From positions 24,203-88,202 of the forward strand of contig NZ_JAUMTY010000001.1 in the NCBI RefSeq assembly GCF_030530965.1: a DNA stretch of 64,000 bases. The letters run 5' to 3'. Within the stretch, counting starts at the first letter, position 1. Every line of letters begins with the position of its first letter. This stretch comes from Corynebacterium sp. (GTDB taxonomy: Bacteria; Actinomycetota; Actinomycetes; Mycobacteriales; Mycobacteriaceae). Below the pieces are notes generated by a model. It had not been told where the DNA came from. It did no database searches and was given only the letters and a program-made list of their open reading frames with translations. This document shows, one piece after another, positions 47,484 to 57,685 of the stretch. A program made the translations under genes and the position numbers.

Positions 47484-48950
47484 ATGTCTCACGTCCAGAC
47501 ATCATCGTCATATCTTCCTCAACCTCAAGGCCCAGTGTGGATTGCTGGCGCTGGGGTGTCGGGTCGAGGCGCAGCTGACCTAGCCACACAACTCGGGTGG
47601 TCGGTGTGCATCATCGATAGCAACTTCACTGCAGCAAGTGAGCTGGCAGACCGCCACGGGGGCTCCGCGATGACCGTCGAGGAGGCTCATTCTCGTCTCG
47701 ACGAAGCCTCGCTGATTGTGACGTCGCCAGGATGGCGGCCAGACACGCCCCTATTGCACGACGCGCAGGAGCAAGGAATCCCGGTCATTGGTGACGTTGA
47801 ACTGGCGTGGTGTGCCGACCGTGACGGCCGTTTTGGAGAACCACGCACCTGGTTAGCCGTCACCGGGACGAATGGTAAAACAACCGCCACGTCGATGCTC
47901 GCATCGATGATGGCCGAATCGGGAGCAGCTGCTGAGGCAGTAGGGAACATCGGGGTAGCGGTCGGGACTGCGCTAACACAGACTCCGCGGGTCAGTGTCA
48001 TGGTTGCGGAACTCTCCAGTTTCCAGCTTCACTGGTCGCCGACGCTCACCCCTGATGCCGGTGTCGTCTTAAATCTTGCAGAAGACCATATTGATTGGCA
48101 TGGCTCGATGGACGCCTACGCTGCGGATAAAGCGCGGGTGTACCGAGGGCCGGTCATCGTCGTCAATGCGGATGATGAGCGTGTGTGCCGCGAAGCTGAG
48201 CGGTACATGGAATTTTCTTCAATCTCTTCTAGCGGTGATACTTCGGCTCGTCGTGTTATCGAATTCACGATGGGGGAGCCCGGCGCAGGGCAAGTTGGGG
48301 TGATCGACGGCAGGATCGTTGATCGTGCATGCGTCCCCGCTCATTCAGAGGGCGTGGACATTGCGGATGCGACAAGAATTTCTCCCCCCGGTCCAGCTGG
48401 TGTTGCGGACGCGCTCGCGGCCACAGCCATCGCCCGGTCACAGGGCGTGGAGCCAGACGCGATCGCTCGAGCGCTGTCTTCCTTTGTCGTCGAAAAGCAC
48501 CGTGGACAAGTCGTCTATGAAGCTGGAGACATCCGGTGGATCGACAACTCGAAGGCGACCAACCCTCACGCGACGGACGCAGCTTTAAGTGCGGTGGAGT
48601 CATGCGTGTGGATTGCAGGTGGGCAGCTCAAAGGTGCCCAGATTGATGATCTCATTCACAAGAATGCCGACCGTATTTCGGCCGCGGTTGTTTTGGGGCA
48701 GGATAGAGAGATCATTCGCCAGAGTCTCGCTACTATCCATCCCCGCATTCCTTTGACTGTCATTACGTCGACTGATCCAGTGATCGCGATGAATGAAGCC
48801 GTCCAGGCAGCGTCACGGTTGGCGCAACCTGGTGACACGGTGCTTCTCGCGCCCGCTGCCGCTAGCTTGGACATGTACACGGGGATGAGCCAGCGTGGCG
48901 ACCTCTTCGCTGAAGCTGCTCGTCGTTATGGGCGCGGTAAAGAAGGATAG
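47484..48950 (+). CDS. murD: UDP-MurNAc-L-alanine:D-glutamate ligase
   Basis: The protein has 488 residues. The N-terminal UDP-binding fold is VWIAGAGVSGRGAADLA, the P-loop is GTNGKT (128-133), and the C-terminal domain carries the KATNPHAT segment (VRWIDNSKATNPHA) typical of MurD. It adds D-Glu to UDP-MurNAc-L-Ala. GAAAGAG precedes the ATG. Confidence 0.95.
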   Translation: MSHVQTSSSYLPQPQGPVWIAGAGVSGRGAADLATQLGWSVCIIDSNFTAASELADRHGGSAMTVEEAHSRLDEASLIVTSPGWRPDTPLLHDAQEQGIPVIGDVELAWCADRDGRFGEPRTWLAVTGTNGKTTATSMLASMMAESGAAAEAVGNIGVAVGTALTQTPRVSVMVAELSSFQLHWSPTLTPDAGVVLNLAEDHIDWHGSMDAYAADKARVYRGPVIVVNADDERVCREAERYMEFSSISSSGDTSARRVIEFTMGEPGAGQVGVIDGRIVDRACVPAHSEGVDIADATRISPPGPAGVADALAATAIARSQGVEPDAIARALSSFVVEKHRGQVVYEAGDIRWIDNSKATNPHATDAALSAVESCVWIAGGQLKGAQIDDLIHKNADRISAAVVLGQDREIIRQSLATIHPRIPLTVITSTDPVIAMNEAVQAASRLAQPGDTVLLAPAAASLDMYTGMSQRGDLFAEAARRYGRGKEG

Positions 48951-48955
48951 GGATC

Positions 48956-50611
48956 GTGACAGTGAAATCTGACCAAGGAACGAGGTCTCGCCGTGCGCGA
49001 TCATGGTGGGAAGGAGTCGTCGGCAAGATTGATGCTGCGACATCAACGCCGAAGTTTGACTACTACATCCTTGCCGCGATCACAGCGATTCTGGCCGGCG
49101 TGGGGCTCTTGATGGTGCTGTCTAGCTCGATGGCATCGTCGCTGGCAGATTCCAACAGTGTGTGGACGGATTTCTTCAAACAAGCCGGGATGGTCGTGGT
49201 TGGCCTCGTCGGTCTGTATTTCGCTATCCGAATGTCCCCGGCCACCATTAAGAAAATTTCGCCCTGGGCTATGGGGCTCGCGGTTATTCTGTTGATCTTG
49301 GTTCTGATTCCAGGCCTGGGAACTGGTCTCCAGCAGATGGGATCCCAGTCATGGCTCGTCCTGGGGCCCGTCACCATTCAGCCGTCAGAGGTTGCCAAGC
49401 TAGCCATTGCGGTCTGGGGTTCTGCAGTTCTGTCCGAGCGGGCGCTCTACGCGCGGTCAATCCGCGAGGTCTTAGGCTTTTTCACCGCGATCGTGGTGCT
49501 TGTGATCGTTCTTGTTGCTCTTGAGCGTGACCTCGGCATGGTCGCGTCGGTCATGATCGTTTTCCTCGCTCTGGCTTGGTTTGTGGGTGTGCCCAAGTGG
49601 GTCACGACGACGATCATCGCCGGCGGCTTGGGCCTCGCTGTTCTTCTGACCTTGACGGCCGGGTATCGGTCCAACCGCGTCGAAGTGTTCAGAGAAACCC
49701 TTTTCGGTAAGTTCCCCAATACACAAGGCACGGCCTACCAGAGCTACCAGGGATTTTTGTCCCTGGGCGACGGTTCTTTCCTGGGGCAGGGACTAGGCCA
49801 ATCGCGTGCCAAGTGGTTTTACCTGCCCGAGGCGAAGAACGACTTCATCTTCGCCGTTGTCGGTGAAGAAATGGGATTCCTGGGTGCCAGCATCGTCATC
49901 CTCCTCTTCGCCCTCTTGGGCTGGGTAGGAATGCGCATCGCGTTAAACCAGGCGGATCCTTTCCTTCGCCTCATGGCTGCGACGGTCACCACAGGCATTG
50001 TCATCCAGGCGTTTATCAACATTGGTTACGTGACGGGGCTTCTTCCCGTCACCGGTATTCAGCTGCCGTTGATTTCATCCGGCGGAACGTCGGCCATTAT
50101 CACATTGGTATCGATGGGGTTGCTTCTTAACTGCGCCCGACATGAGCCTGAGACAGTGTCGTCGATGCAGACCTACGGCCGCCCCGTCGTCGATAAATTA
50201 CTGGGATTCCCGGAACCGCGTGCGTTTGATCCTTCAACGTTGCGTCGAGGCCCATGGGTTGACGACGACGATCCACGATCGCGGAGTGGCAACGGTTCTC
50301 GGAAGGGTGCCGGTGCGCGAGGGAGATCCGGTGGGCGTTCGGGGTCGTCGCGACGAGGTTCGCTCTCAGACAGGCATCACGAGGTTCAAAGGTTCGGAGA
50401 GCCGGTGACTCGCCGGAACGGGTCACCCCGCAGTCGACGTAATGAGGTCAATAGGCAGCCAAGCTCGGGATCCGCCAGCCAACGGCGGGAACGGGCCCAT
50501 GACCGTGCGCCTCGTCGTCGGTCCAGAAACGGTAGTCGGCGTACATATCAATCTGATTACGGTACGACGAATGGTTCCTTTGGACCGTTCGACGACGGGA
50601 CTCGCCGTTAG
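48956..50611 (+). CDS. ftsW: Septal peptidoglycan glycosyltransferase FtsW (SEDS family)
   Basis: The protein has 551 residues from a GTG 5 nt after the murD stop, with GGATAGGG upstream. It has ten membrane helices in about 35-400, with SEDS signatures: QPSEVAKLA, the long fourth loop RYEVFRETL-like segment with the catalytic Asp (LGDGSFLGQGLGQSRAKWFYLPEAKNDFIF), and QLPLISSGGTSAI. Residues about 410-551 form an Arg/Ser/Gly-rich cytosolic tail. FtsW polymerises lipid II with FtsI. Confidence 0.94.
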   Translation: MTVKSDQGTRSRRARSWWEGVVGKIDAATSTPKFDYYILAAITAILAGVGLLMVLSSSMASSLADSNSVWTDFFKQAGMVVVGLVGLYFAIRMSPATIKKISPWAMGLAVILLILVLIPGLGTGLQQMGSQSWLVLGPVTIQPSEVAKLAIAVWGSAVLSERALYARSIREVLGFFTAIVVLVIVLVALERDLGMVASVMIVFLALAWFVGVPKWVTTTIIAGGLGLAVLLTLTAGYRSNRVEVFRETLFGKFPNTQGTAYQSYQGFLSLGDGSFLGQGLGQSRAKWFYLPEAKNDFIFAVVGEEMGFLGASIVILLFALLGWVGMRIALNQADPFLRLMAATVTTGIVIQAFINIGYVTGLLPVTGIQLPLISSGGTSAIITLVSMGLLLNCARHEPETVSSMQTYGRPVVDKLLGFPEPRAFDPSTLRRGPWVDDDDPRSRSGNGSRKGAGARGRSGGRSGSSRRGSLSDRHHEVQRFGEPVTRRNGSPRSRRNEVNRQPSSGSASQRRERAHDRAPRRRSRNGSRRTYQSDYGTTNGSFGPFDDGTRR

Positions 50612-50684
50612 TATGAATGAGGCACGTTTTTAAGGCACAAATAAGGCTACGTCGATGATGTAGCGCTATTCCTGAGGTGGGTGT

Positions 50685-51788
50685 ATGAAGAGGTCACAGG
50701 ATACGGACGGAGAGCTCTCCGTTGTTGTTGCTGGTGGTGGCACTGCCGGTCATATCGAGCCCGCGATGGCAGTTGCCGACGCGGTTCGTCGCAGTGTGCC
50801 CTCTGCACGGATCACAGCATTAGGGACGACGAAGGGGCTCGAAGGAACTCTCGTTCCCGAACGTGGTTATGACCTGCGGATGATTGACCCAGTACCAATC
50901 CCACGCAAAGTTAATAAAGCACTTTTTTCTGTTCCACACCGTGTCCGTCGGGCGGTCAACCAAGCAAAAGACATTTTGGGCGATGTCAACGCCGATGTTC
51001 TTATCGGGTTCGGCGGTTATGTCTCGGCCCCCGCGTATCTCGCGGCCAAATCCCTCCACATCCCATTCTTCGTGCATGAGGCGAACGCGCGAGCCGGTAT
51101 GGCCAATAAGCTGGGAATTCGCTTAGGGGGACGTGGCTTAGCCGCCGTTGAAGGATCAGGTATTTCCGCGGAGATCGTGGGGATCCCGGTCCGATCAGCG
51201 ATCAGCTCGCTCGATCGGGCAGGACTTCGTGCCGAGGCGCGTGAGTATTTCGGTTTGGATCCCGATGCGCCAGTGTTGCTGGTCACAGGTGGTTCCCAGG
51301 GGGCACGGTCCATCAATAACGCGGTCTCTGGCGCATCACGCGAACTCGGGGAGTCGGGGGTCTCGGTGCTCCATGCCTACGGGAAGAAAAACTCAATAGA
51401 CGTTGATCACCAGGATGGAACTCCGCCCTATATCGGCGTCCCCTATATCTCGCGGATGGATTTGGCATTGAGCGCCGCAGATATGATTCTCTGCCGGTCC
51501 GGCGCAATGACCGTCGCAGAAGTGTCCGCTGTCGGACTCCCGGCCGTGTATGTGCCACTCCCGCATGGCAATGGTGAGCAGGCGTTGAACGCCCAGCCCG
51601 TCGTCGACAATTCCGGGGCCATACTCATTAACGACGACGGCCTCACCAGCCAGACCATCGTCGACAAGGTGATTCCCATGATCACGAACCCTGATGTCTT
51701 AACGGTGATGGCGGAGCAAACGGCCAAAAGCAGCAACCCCAATGCCGCCGATGACATAGCTCAACGCGTTATTGCAACAGCTCGATGA
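50685..51788 (+). CDS. murG: UDP-GlcNAc:lipid I N-acetylglucosaminyltransferase
   Basis: The protein has 367 residues. It is a GT28 GT-B enzyme with the N-terminal loop GGGTAGH (17-23), the GGYVSAPAYLAA loop, the donor-site GGSQGARSIN, and PLPHGNGEQALNA. It makes lipid II at the inner membrane face. GAGGTGGGT precedes the ATG. Confidence 0.95.
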   Translation: MKRSQDTDGELSVVVAGGGTAGHIEPAMAVADAVRRSVPSARITALGTTKGLEGTLVPERGYDLRMIDPVPIPRKVNKALFSVPHRVRRAVNQAKDILGDVNADVLIGFGGYVSAPAYLAAKSLHIPFFVHEANARAGMANKLGIRLGGRGLAAVEGSGISAEIVGIPVRSAISSLDRAGLRAEAREYFGLDPDAPVLLVTGGSQGARSINNAVSGASRELGESGVSVLHAYGKKNSIDVDHQDGTPPYIGVPYISRMDLALSAADMILCRSGAMTVAEVSAVGLPAVYVPLPHGNGEQALNAQPVVDNSGAILINDDGLTSQTIVDKVIPMITNPDVLTVMAEQTAKSSNPNAADDIAQRVIATAR

Positions 51789-51840
51789 CGTCCATGTAGC
51801 TGTTCCCCTAATTACCTGTTCACAGTCAAGGAGCGAAGTA

Positions 51841-53454
51841 GTGGCACATAACGACGAAACCAGCGGGCAGACGAAGGACGCTGGGCACACCATGCACTTA
51901 GAGCGTCATCCCCGACGTGTCAATCCGGCACATGCAATAACCCCCGATGAACTTCGACATGTCCACATGGTGGGCATCGGCGGTGTAGGCATGTCTGGGG
52001 TGGCCCGGATCTTGTTAGACCGCGGATATACGGTCACCGGGTCGGACATGAAAGACTCGCTCACCATCCTGGCTTTACGAGCCGCCGGAGCCGTGATTGC
52101 CACGGAACATAAGGCGGAGAACCTGGACTTGACGGGCGATACGCCGACATGTGTGGTGACCTCGTTTGCTGCTATTCCCCAGGACAATCCGGAACTGGTG
52201 AGCGCTCGTGAACGGGGAATCCCGGTGGTCACGCGGTCCGACGTTTTAGGCGCACTTCTGCTTGACCACGATGCTTTACTCATTGCCGGGACTCACGGAA
52301 AAACCTCGACGACGTCGCTGGCAGTGATTGCGCTGCAACAGGCAGGTATGGATCCCAGTTTCGCTGTTGGTGGGCAGCTCTCCACGACCGGGACGAATGC
52401 ACATCATGGCACGGGCTCAGTGTTCGTCGCTGAAGCAGATGAGTCCGACGCCTCGTTGTTGACCTATTCACCCAATGTTGCGGTGGTGACGAACATTGAG
52501 GCGGACCACCTCGATTTTTATGGTTCCGAAGAATCGTATGTTCACGTTTTCGACGAATTTGCGGACCGCGTCGTCGACGGTGGGTATCTGGTGGTCTGTG
52601 TGGATGACCCGCACGCTGCGGCACTGGGTGAGCGGATTGTGCAGCAAGGGAACAGAATAAACGTCATTGGTTATGGGACGAGTGATGCGTGTACGCGTCA
52701 TCCGTCGATCCCGGTGGGTGCGGAAATTACAGAGATCACCCCTAAGCCTGACCGCACGGATGCACTGATCCGGATTTCCCTACCCGCACATGCGTCGGCT
52801 GAGAACTCGGGTGGCGAGTCGAATGAGACGGAAACGACCACTCACCGCGTTGAGATGCATATCCCCGGGAAACACATGGTTCTCAATGCTGTCGCTGCAA
52901 TTGTCTCGTCGGTTCTTGTCGGAGCTGACCGTGAGCGCGCCGTGAGTGGCGTGAACGGCTTCCAGGGCGTGCGCCGTCGGTTCGAATCACATGGGACCAT
53001 TGCACACGGTTATTACGAGGGAGCGTCGGTTTACGACGATTACGCCCATCACCCGACCGAAGTGCGGGCGGTGTTGACCGCGGCACGGGACAAGATTCAG
53101 GCGATGGATTCTGTGGAAGGCCACCAGCGCAGAGTAATTGTCGTCTTCCAACCCCACATGTATTCCCGAACTGAGGAATTCTCTTCGGAATTTGCTGAGG
53201 CTTTCTCCCTCGCCGACGAGGCCATCGTGATGGACATTTATGGTGCCCGTGAAAAGCCCATTCCGGGAGTGACGAGTGACCTGATCATCGACCAGATGAC
53301 CATTCCGGCGCACGCCGCGCACCGAGTCGATGAGGTTCCTCGCATGGTGAGCAGTATCGCTGGGCCTGGCGACATCATTTTGACGATGGGCGCAGGAACC
53401 GTGACTATGCTGGCAGATCCAATTGTCGCAGCATTGCATGAACCGGTGCAGTAG
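51841..53454 (+). CDS. murC: UDP-N-acetylmuramate:L-alanine ligase
   Basis: The protein has 537 residues from the GTG at 51841, with AAGGAG (51828-51833) 7 nt upstream. The frame is open back into murG at 51772, but that start has no ribosome-binding site. The N-terminal fold is HMVGIGGVGMSGVARIL, and the P-loop is GTHGKT (150-155). It adds the first L-Ala to UDP-MurNAc. The C-terminal part is a little longer than usual owing to a Glu/Thr-rich insertion before VEMHIPGKH. Confidence 0.94.
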   Translation: MAHNDETSGQTKDAGHTMHLERHPRRVNPAHAITPDELRHVHMVGIGGVGMSGVARILLDRGYTVTGSDMKDSLTILALRAAGAVIATEHKAENLDLTGDTPTCVVTSFAAIPQDNPELVSARERGIPVVTRSDVLGALLLDHDALLIAGTHGKTSTTSLAVIALQQAGMDPSFAVGGQLSTTGTNAHHGTGSVFVAEADESDASLLTYSPNVAVVTNIEADHLDFYGSEESYVHVFDEFADRVVDGGYLVVCVDDPHAAALGERIVQQGNRINVIGYGTSDACTRHPSIPVGAEITEITPKPDRTDALIRISLPAHASAENSGGESNETETTTHRVEMHIPGKHMVLNAVAAIVSSVLVGADRERAVSGVNGFQGVRRRFESHGTIAHGYYEGASVYDDYAHHPTEVRAVLTAARDKIQAMDSVEGHQRRVIVVFQPHMYSRTEEFSSEFAEAFSLADEAIVMDIYGAREKPIPGVTSDLIIDQMTIPAHAAHRVDEVPRMVSSIAGPGDIILTMGAGTVTMLADPIVAALHEPVQ

Positions 53455-53495
53455 GTTACAACGTGACCTGGGTGAGAGGTAAGTAGGAAGAACTA

Positions 53496-54338
53496 GTGAG
53501 AGGCTCACGAAAAGCGTCGCGTAAAAACTCTGGCGCTAAAGGCAGACAGCCGGGGCGCAGTGTACCCATCGACAATTTTGGTTCCCCCGTCGACTCTGAC
53601 GAAGAGAGGGAGCACTCACGTGTCATCCATTCCGGTGGCCGTAAAGAATCGCAGGGTGAGAGCCGTCGCCGACGTCGCCGCCGGTGGTGGGGAGCAGCTC
53701 TCATCATCGTGCTTCTTCTTGTGGTCGGCGCGGTGGTTCTCCGGACCGCTCCCATCCTGACCGTGTCCTCATTTTCCGTCAAAGGTAATGAGCAGACCTC
53801 GAAAGAGGACATCATTGCCGCCTCGGGGATCCATGAGGGCCAGAATATGACCCGGATTGATACTCATGCCGCAGCGTCACACGTGGTTGGGCTGCCGTGG
53901 GTGACGAAGGCTACGGTGGAGCGCTCCTGGCCACGGACTATCTCAATTTCGGTGAAGGAAACAACCGTCGCGTTCTACGTTGACGATGATGGAGATCATC
54001 TTTTCGACGATAACGGGCGAGAGTTCGATGTTTCCCCGCATCCGGACGGGGCATTGAAGCTCGATGGGAACACTTCTCCCGATGAGGAGACTGCACGTGC
54101 AGTGGCACACGTCGCCCAGGCTGTTCACGAGCATGCGCCGGGTATCGTCGGCGATATTGACCATATTGATGCCCAGAATGAAAATAATATTTCGTTAGTT
54201 TTCAAAGACGAGAAAACGGTGAAATGGGGAACGAGTAATAATGCGTCGTCTAAAGCAGAAGCGACGAAGGCCGTGCTTCAGCGAGAAGGACGTGTATGGG
54301 ATGTTTCCAACCCGGCTCAGGTCTCAGTCAAGGAATAG
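53496..54338 (+). CDS. ftsQ: Cell division protein FtsQ
   Basis: The protein has 280 residues from a GTG with AGGAAGA 5 nt upstream. A charged cytosolic leader ends in a run of arginines before one transmembrane helix (about 66-86). A POTRA domain follows (VSSFSVKGNEQTSKEDIIAASGIHEGQNM), then the beta domain (LPWVTKATVERSWPRTISISVKE). It scaffolds FtsL and the FtsWI synthase at the septum. Confidence 0.93.
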   Translation: MRGSRKASRKNSGAKGRQPGRSVPIDNFGSPVDSDEEREHSRVIHSGGRKESQGESRRRRRRRWWGAALIIVLLLVVGAVVLRTAPILTVSSFSVKGNEQTSKEDIIAASGIHEGQNMTRIDTHAAASHVVGLPWVTKATVERSWPRTISISVKETTVAFYVDDDGDHLFDDNGREFDVSPHPDGALKLDGNTSPDEETARAVAHVAQAVHEHAPGIVGDIDHIDAQNENNISLVFKDEKTVKWGTSNNASSKAEATKAVLQREGRVWDVSNPAQVSVKE

Positions 54339-54574
54339 TGTGAACCATAACTGCAGGTAAAGCCTAAAGTTGAGGTTTAGACTTGCGACACGCCGAATGG
54401 ATTAGTCACCACGTGTTTGGTCTGTTCAGAAGCATTATAGAAACGTAAAAAATAAAATTCTTTGCTACGGGCCGCTGCGCCTCTGCAATAAAGGTGGCAA
54501 CATCCTGTAGTCTTTGCGCAGACCGTACAGTTCGATAGCGACAGATCGTGTAACGAAAGGCGAGCCCTACAACC

Positions 54575-55990
54575 ATGACGACATCGGATAACTACCTCGC
54601 CATCATCAAAGTGGTTGGCGTTGGCGGCGGCGGCGTCAACGCTGTCAATCGCATGATTGAAGATGGCCTCAAGGGAGTCGAGTTCATCGCCGTGAACACC
54701 GACTCTCAGGCGCTTATGTTCACTGACGCGGACGTCAAGCTTGACATCGGCCGCGAAGCGACCCGTGGCCTGGGGGCTGGCGCCAACCCTGAGGTAGGCC
54801 GGAAGTCTGCCGAGGATCATCGTGACCAGATTGAATCCACCCTGCAGGGTGCGGATATGGTCTTCGTCACCGCAGGTGAAGGTGGTGGAACCGGAACGGG
54901 TGCCGCCCCGGTGGTCGCGAGCATCGCGAAGAAGCAAGGTGCGTTGACCGTCGGCGTTGTGACCCGTCCGTTTACTTTCGAAGGGCCGCGCCGTACGAAG
55001 CAGGCTCTTGAGGGGATCGAAGCTCTGCGCGAAGTGTGTGACACGTTGATTGTCATTCCGAATGACCGCTTGCTTCAGATGGGCGACAAGAACGTCTCCA
55101 TGATGGAGGCATTCCGCCAGGCTGACGAAGTTCTCCACAATGGTGTCCGAGGCATCACCGACCTGATTACCACCCCGGGTGTCATTAACGTTGATTTTGC
55201 TGACGTTCGCTCGGTCATGTCGGATGCTGGTTCGGCCTTGATGGGAATCGGTGCTGCTCGTGGTGAAGGGCGTGCCGCTCAAGCTACCGAACTGGCCATT
55301 AGCTCCCCTCTGTTGGAAAACACCATGGAGGGCGCCCACGGTGTCTTGTTGTCCTTCGCAGGCGGCTCGGACATCGGCCTCTTCGAGGTCAACGATGCGG
55401 CCAATGTCGTTGCCAACTTGGCCTCTGACGATGCCAACATCATTTTCGGAACGATTATCGACGAAAACCTCGGCGACGAGGTTCGAGTCACCGTGATCGC
55501 TACCGGGTTTGACGACAGCACCGAGCAGTCGAGCGGTGCTCATGCTGCTCAGCCGGCGAATTCTCAAACGACACCTGCACCACGGGAATCGAATGCTCGT
55601 GACGTGTTCTCCGGCCAGCCGGCGAGTGCGTCATCGTCGGGTTCCGTGGGCGCTCGTGAGCAGATGACGTCCTCCTTCCAGCGCCGTGAGCACAGCTCTG
55701 CGGACCGCGGTTTCGGAGCTTCCTCCGGATCGCAACCGATCGGTGGCTCAGGGGAGAGCGGCTCCCGGCAGCCTTATGGACAGTCCGACGGATCCAACGG
55801 ACGGTCCCAGAGCAGCGGTGGGTCCTACCAGTCTGAGGCGAACCGCGGACTTTTCACCTCTGGTAGCCGGCATAGCTTCTCTGAGGAGCAATCCGATCTG
55901 CAGCGTGGTGGGACGCAGCCGCAGCGGGGGAATGACTCCCGTAACGACTATGACGACGACGATGACGATCTGGATCTGCCCTTCTCCTAA
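54575..55990 (+). CDS. ftsZ: Tubulin-like cell division GTPase FtsZ
   Basis: The protein has 471 residues. The GTPase core (about 1-315) has [14 protein letters not shown], the tubulin signature GGGTGTG (103-109), and the T7-loop [12 protein letters not shown] disordered Ser/Gln/Gly/Arg linker of about 140 residues leads to an Asp run and ends DLDLPFS. Corynebacterial and mycobacterial FtsZ normally end with a D-[LV]-D-[VL]-P-x-F-[LM]-x peptide that binds SepF; here it is shortened. The 236-bp leader before the start probably holds promoters, and GAAAGGCGAG precedes the ATG. Confidence 0.95.
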   Translation: MTTSDNYLAIIKVVGVGGGGVNAVNRMIEDGLKGVEFIAVNTDSQALMFTDADVKLDIGREATRGLGAGANPEVGRKSAEDHRDQIESTLQGADMVFVTAGEGGGTGTGAAPVVASIAKKQGALTVGVVTRPFTFEGPRRTKQALEGIEALREVCDTLIVIPNDRLLQMGDKNVSMMEAFRQADEVLHNGVRGITDLITTPGVINVDFADVRSVMSDAGSALMGIGAARGEGRAAQATELAISSPLLENTMEGAHGVLLSFAGGSDIGLFEVNDAANVVANLASDDANIIFGTIIDENLGDEVRVTVIATGFDDSTEQSSGAHAAQPANSQTTPAPRESNARDVFSGQPASASSSGSVGAREQMTSSFQRREHSSADRGFGASSGSQPIGGSGESGSRQPYGQSDGSNGRSQSSGGSYQSEANRGLFTSGSRHSFSEEQSDLQRGGTQPQRGNDSRNDYDDDDDDLDLPFS

Positions 55991-56058
55991 AAAGGATCCG
56001 GGCCAGCGTGAAGAATCCGGGTCATCGGAAAGAAGTCGTAAAGAAACAGAAGGATGGC

Positions 56059-56808
56059 GTGACGATTAACAATCCCACTCCAGAACCCCGTCGCGTTCGC
56101 AAAGTCATGACTACGCGAGCCGGCGGGGTTTCCCGTGCGCCCTATGAATCATTCAATCTCGGCGATCACGTCGGCGATGACCCAGCTGCCGTCGCCGAGA
56201 ATCGCGAGCACTTTGCTCGGGTTCTGGGGCTTCCCATGGATCGTGTTCTCTACATGGAACAGATTCATTCCCCGACGGTCACCGTCGTCAATAGTTCGAT
56301 GACAAGTCCAATCGAAGCAACGGATGCGATGGTCACGACCGAACGTGACTTAGCCTTGGTCGTGCTCACCGCGGACTGTGTGCCGTTGCTCCTTTCTGAC
56401 GACGTATCCGGCATTGTTGCCGCCGTTCACGCTGGTCGATTGGGTGCGCGCAACGGGATCGTCAAAGCAACGGTGGAAACGATGATCCGCTGTGGGGCCA
56501 AGCCGGCACACATGCACGCACTGATGGGCGCGGCCGCGTCGGGAGAGCGGTATGAAGTGCCCGCTGATATGGTCCGTGATGTAGAGCAGCACCTTCCCGG
56601 GTCATCGAGCACCACGCAATGGGGAACTCCGAGCCTCGATTTACGACGAGGGCTGGTTCGTCAACTGATGAGCATCGGTGTCACGGCGATTGATGCGGAT
56701 CCACGGTGCACGATTAGCGAGGACGCAACGTTCTTCTCGTACAGGCGTGATGGCACGACAGGTAGGCAGGCGGCCGCAGTGTGGATGCCGTCGGCGGCGT
56801 GGACATAA
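56059..56808 (+). CDS. pgeF: Peptidoglycan editing factor PgeF (YfiH, multicopper polyphenol oxidase fold)
   Basis: The protein has about 249 residues from the GTG at 56059 (GAAGGAT 4 nt upstream); the frame opens at a GTG at 56008, with a weaker ribosome-binding site, giving 266. Metal/catalytic motifs are present: QIHS, TADCVP and AAVHAGRLG, the His-Cys-His set of the DUF152 family. These proteins remove L-Ser mis-incorporated into muropeptide precursors or act on nucleosides; the role here is inferred from position after ftsZ. Confidence 0.88.
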   Translation: MTINNPTPEPRRVRKVMTTRAGGVSRAPYESFNLGDHVGDDPAAVAENREHFARVLGLPMDRVLYMEQIHSPTVTVVNSSMTSPIEATDAMVTTERDLALVVLTADCVPLLLSDDVSGIVAAVHAGRLGARNGIVKATVETMIRCGAKPAHMHALMGAAASGERYEVPADMVRDVEQHLPGSSSTTQWGTPSLDLRRGLVRQLMSIGVTAIDADPRCTISEDATFFSYRRDGTTGRQAAAVWMPSAAWT

Positions 56809-56907
56809 GATCGAGTCGCTGTCGCTGACAAGCGGGTGCGTGGCTGAACGGCGAAGAGGTCGCTGGCAGGCAAATAATGTGAGTAGCTGGAAAGGAATGG
56901 GCTGGTG

Positions 56908-57657
56908 ATGGCTACCTACGAGGAGCGAAAAGCGGAGTTGTCGTCCCGCCTTGACGAGGTATCCCGTCGCATTGCACGCGCAGCTGAGTCAGCAGGGCGG
57001 GATCCTAAAGATATCGAGTTGCTGCCGGTCACAAAGTTTCACCCCTACGAGGACCTCCAGGCGTTAGCGGACTGTGGAGTCACCGTGGTGGGTGAAAACC
57101 GTGAGCAGGAAGCACGCGATAAAGCCCGCCGGCTCCATGAAGCGGGGGTGGGTCTTCATATCGACATGATCGGCCAGGTGCAGTCGAAGAAAACCAATCA
57201 CATTGCACGGTGGGCTCACCGGGTTCACACTGTTGATCGCCTCAAAACTGTTCATGGACTTGATAACGGCATGAAGCGCGCTCTAGACGAGGGAGATCGT
57301 GTAAGCACACAGCACGAGAACGTCGATCAGCTCCCAGTTTTCCTTCAATGGAGTGCCGACGGTGATCCGTCGCGAGGGGGAGCGAGTGAAGATGATCTCG
57401 ATTCCCTCGCAGACGCTGTGAATTCGTCGCAGTATCTCACCCTCGAGGGGCTGATGGTGGTGCCACCGCGGGATGATGATTCAGCACAGGTCTTTGCCCG
57501 CGCTGCTGAATTATCTGAGGCCATTCGCCAGAAGCACGGTGGTTGCGGGGGTTTGTCGGCCGGGATGTCGGGCGATCTAGAAAGTGCGATTGCGGCCGGA
57601 TCGACAGTTGTGCGTGTCGGAACAGCTATTCTTGGCTCTAGGCCAGTAACTTTGTGA
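56908..57657 (+). CDS. yggS: PLP homeostasis protein (YggS/PROSC family)
   Basis: The protein has 249 residues from the ATG at 56908; a GTG one codon earlier is equally placed relative to AAAGGA. It is a fold-type III alanine racemase-like barrel that binds pyridoxal phosphate at Lys43 (LLPVTKF). Other conserved parts are GENREQEARDK and IGQVQSKKTNH, and it ends with SAGMSGDLESAIAAGSTVVRVGTAI. It buffers free PLP. Its position between pgeF and sepF is conserved in Actinobacteria. Confidence 0.92.
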   Translation: MATYEERKAELSSRLDEVSRRIARAAESAGRDPKDIELLPVTKFHPYEDLQALADCGVTVVGENREQEARDKARRLHEAGVGLHIDMIGQVQSKKTNHIARWAHRVHTVDRLKTVHGLDNGMKRALDEGDRVSTQHENVDQLPVFLQWSADGDPSRGGASEDDLDSLADAVNSSQYLTLEGLMVVPPRDDDSAQVFARAAELSEAIRQKHGGCGGLSAGMSGDLESAIAAGSTVVRVGTAILGSRPVTL

Positions 57658-57685
57658 GCATATCAACGGAGGAAGGACTCTTACT

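Noticed and set aside
54364..54380. CTAAA/TTTAG small repeat in the ftsZ leader as an operator
   Set aside because: Only 5-bp arms; such repeats are expected by chance in this AT-richer gap.
54377..55567. 396-codon open frame antisense to ftsZ
   Set aside because: It is a mirror of the strongly codon-biased ftsZ frame, has no recognisable domain or ribosome-binding site, and ftsZ is certain.
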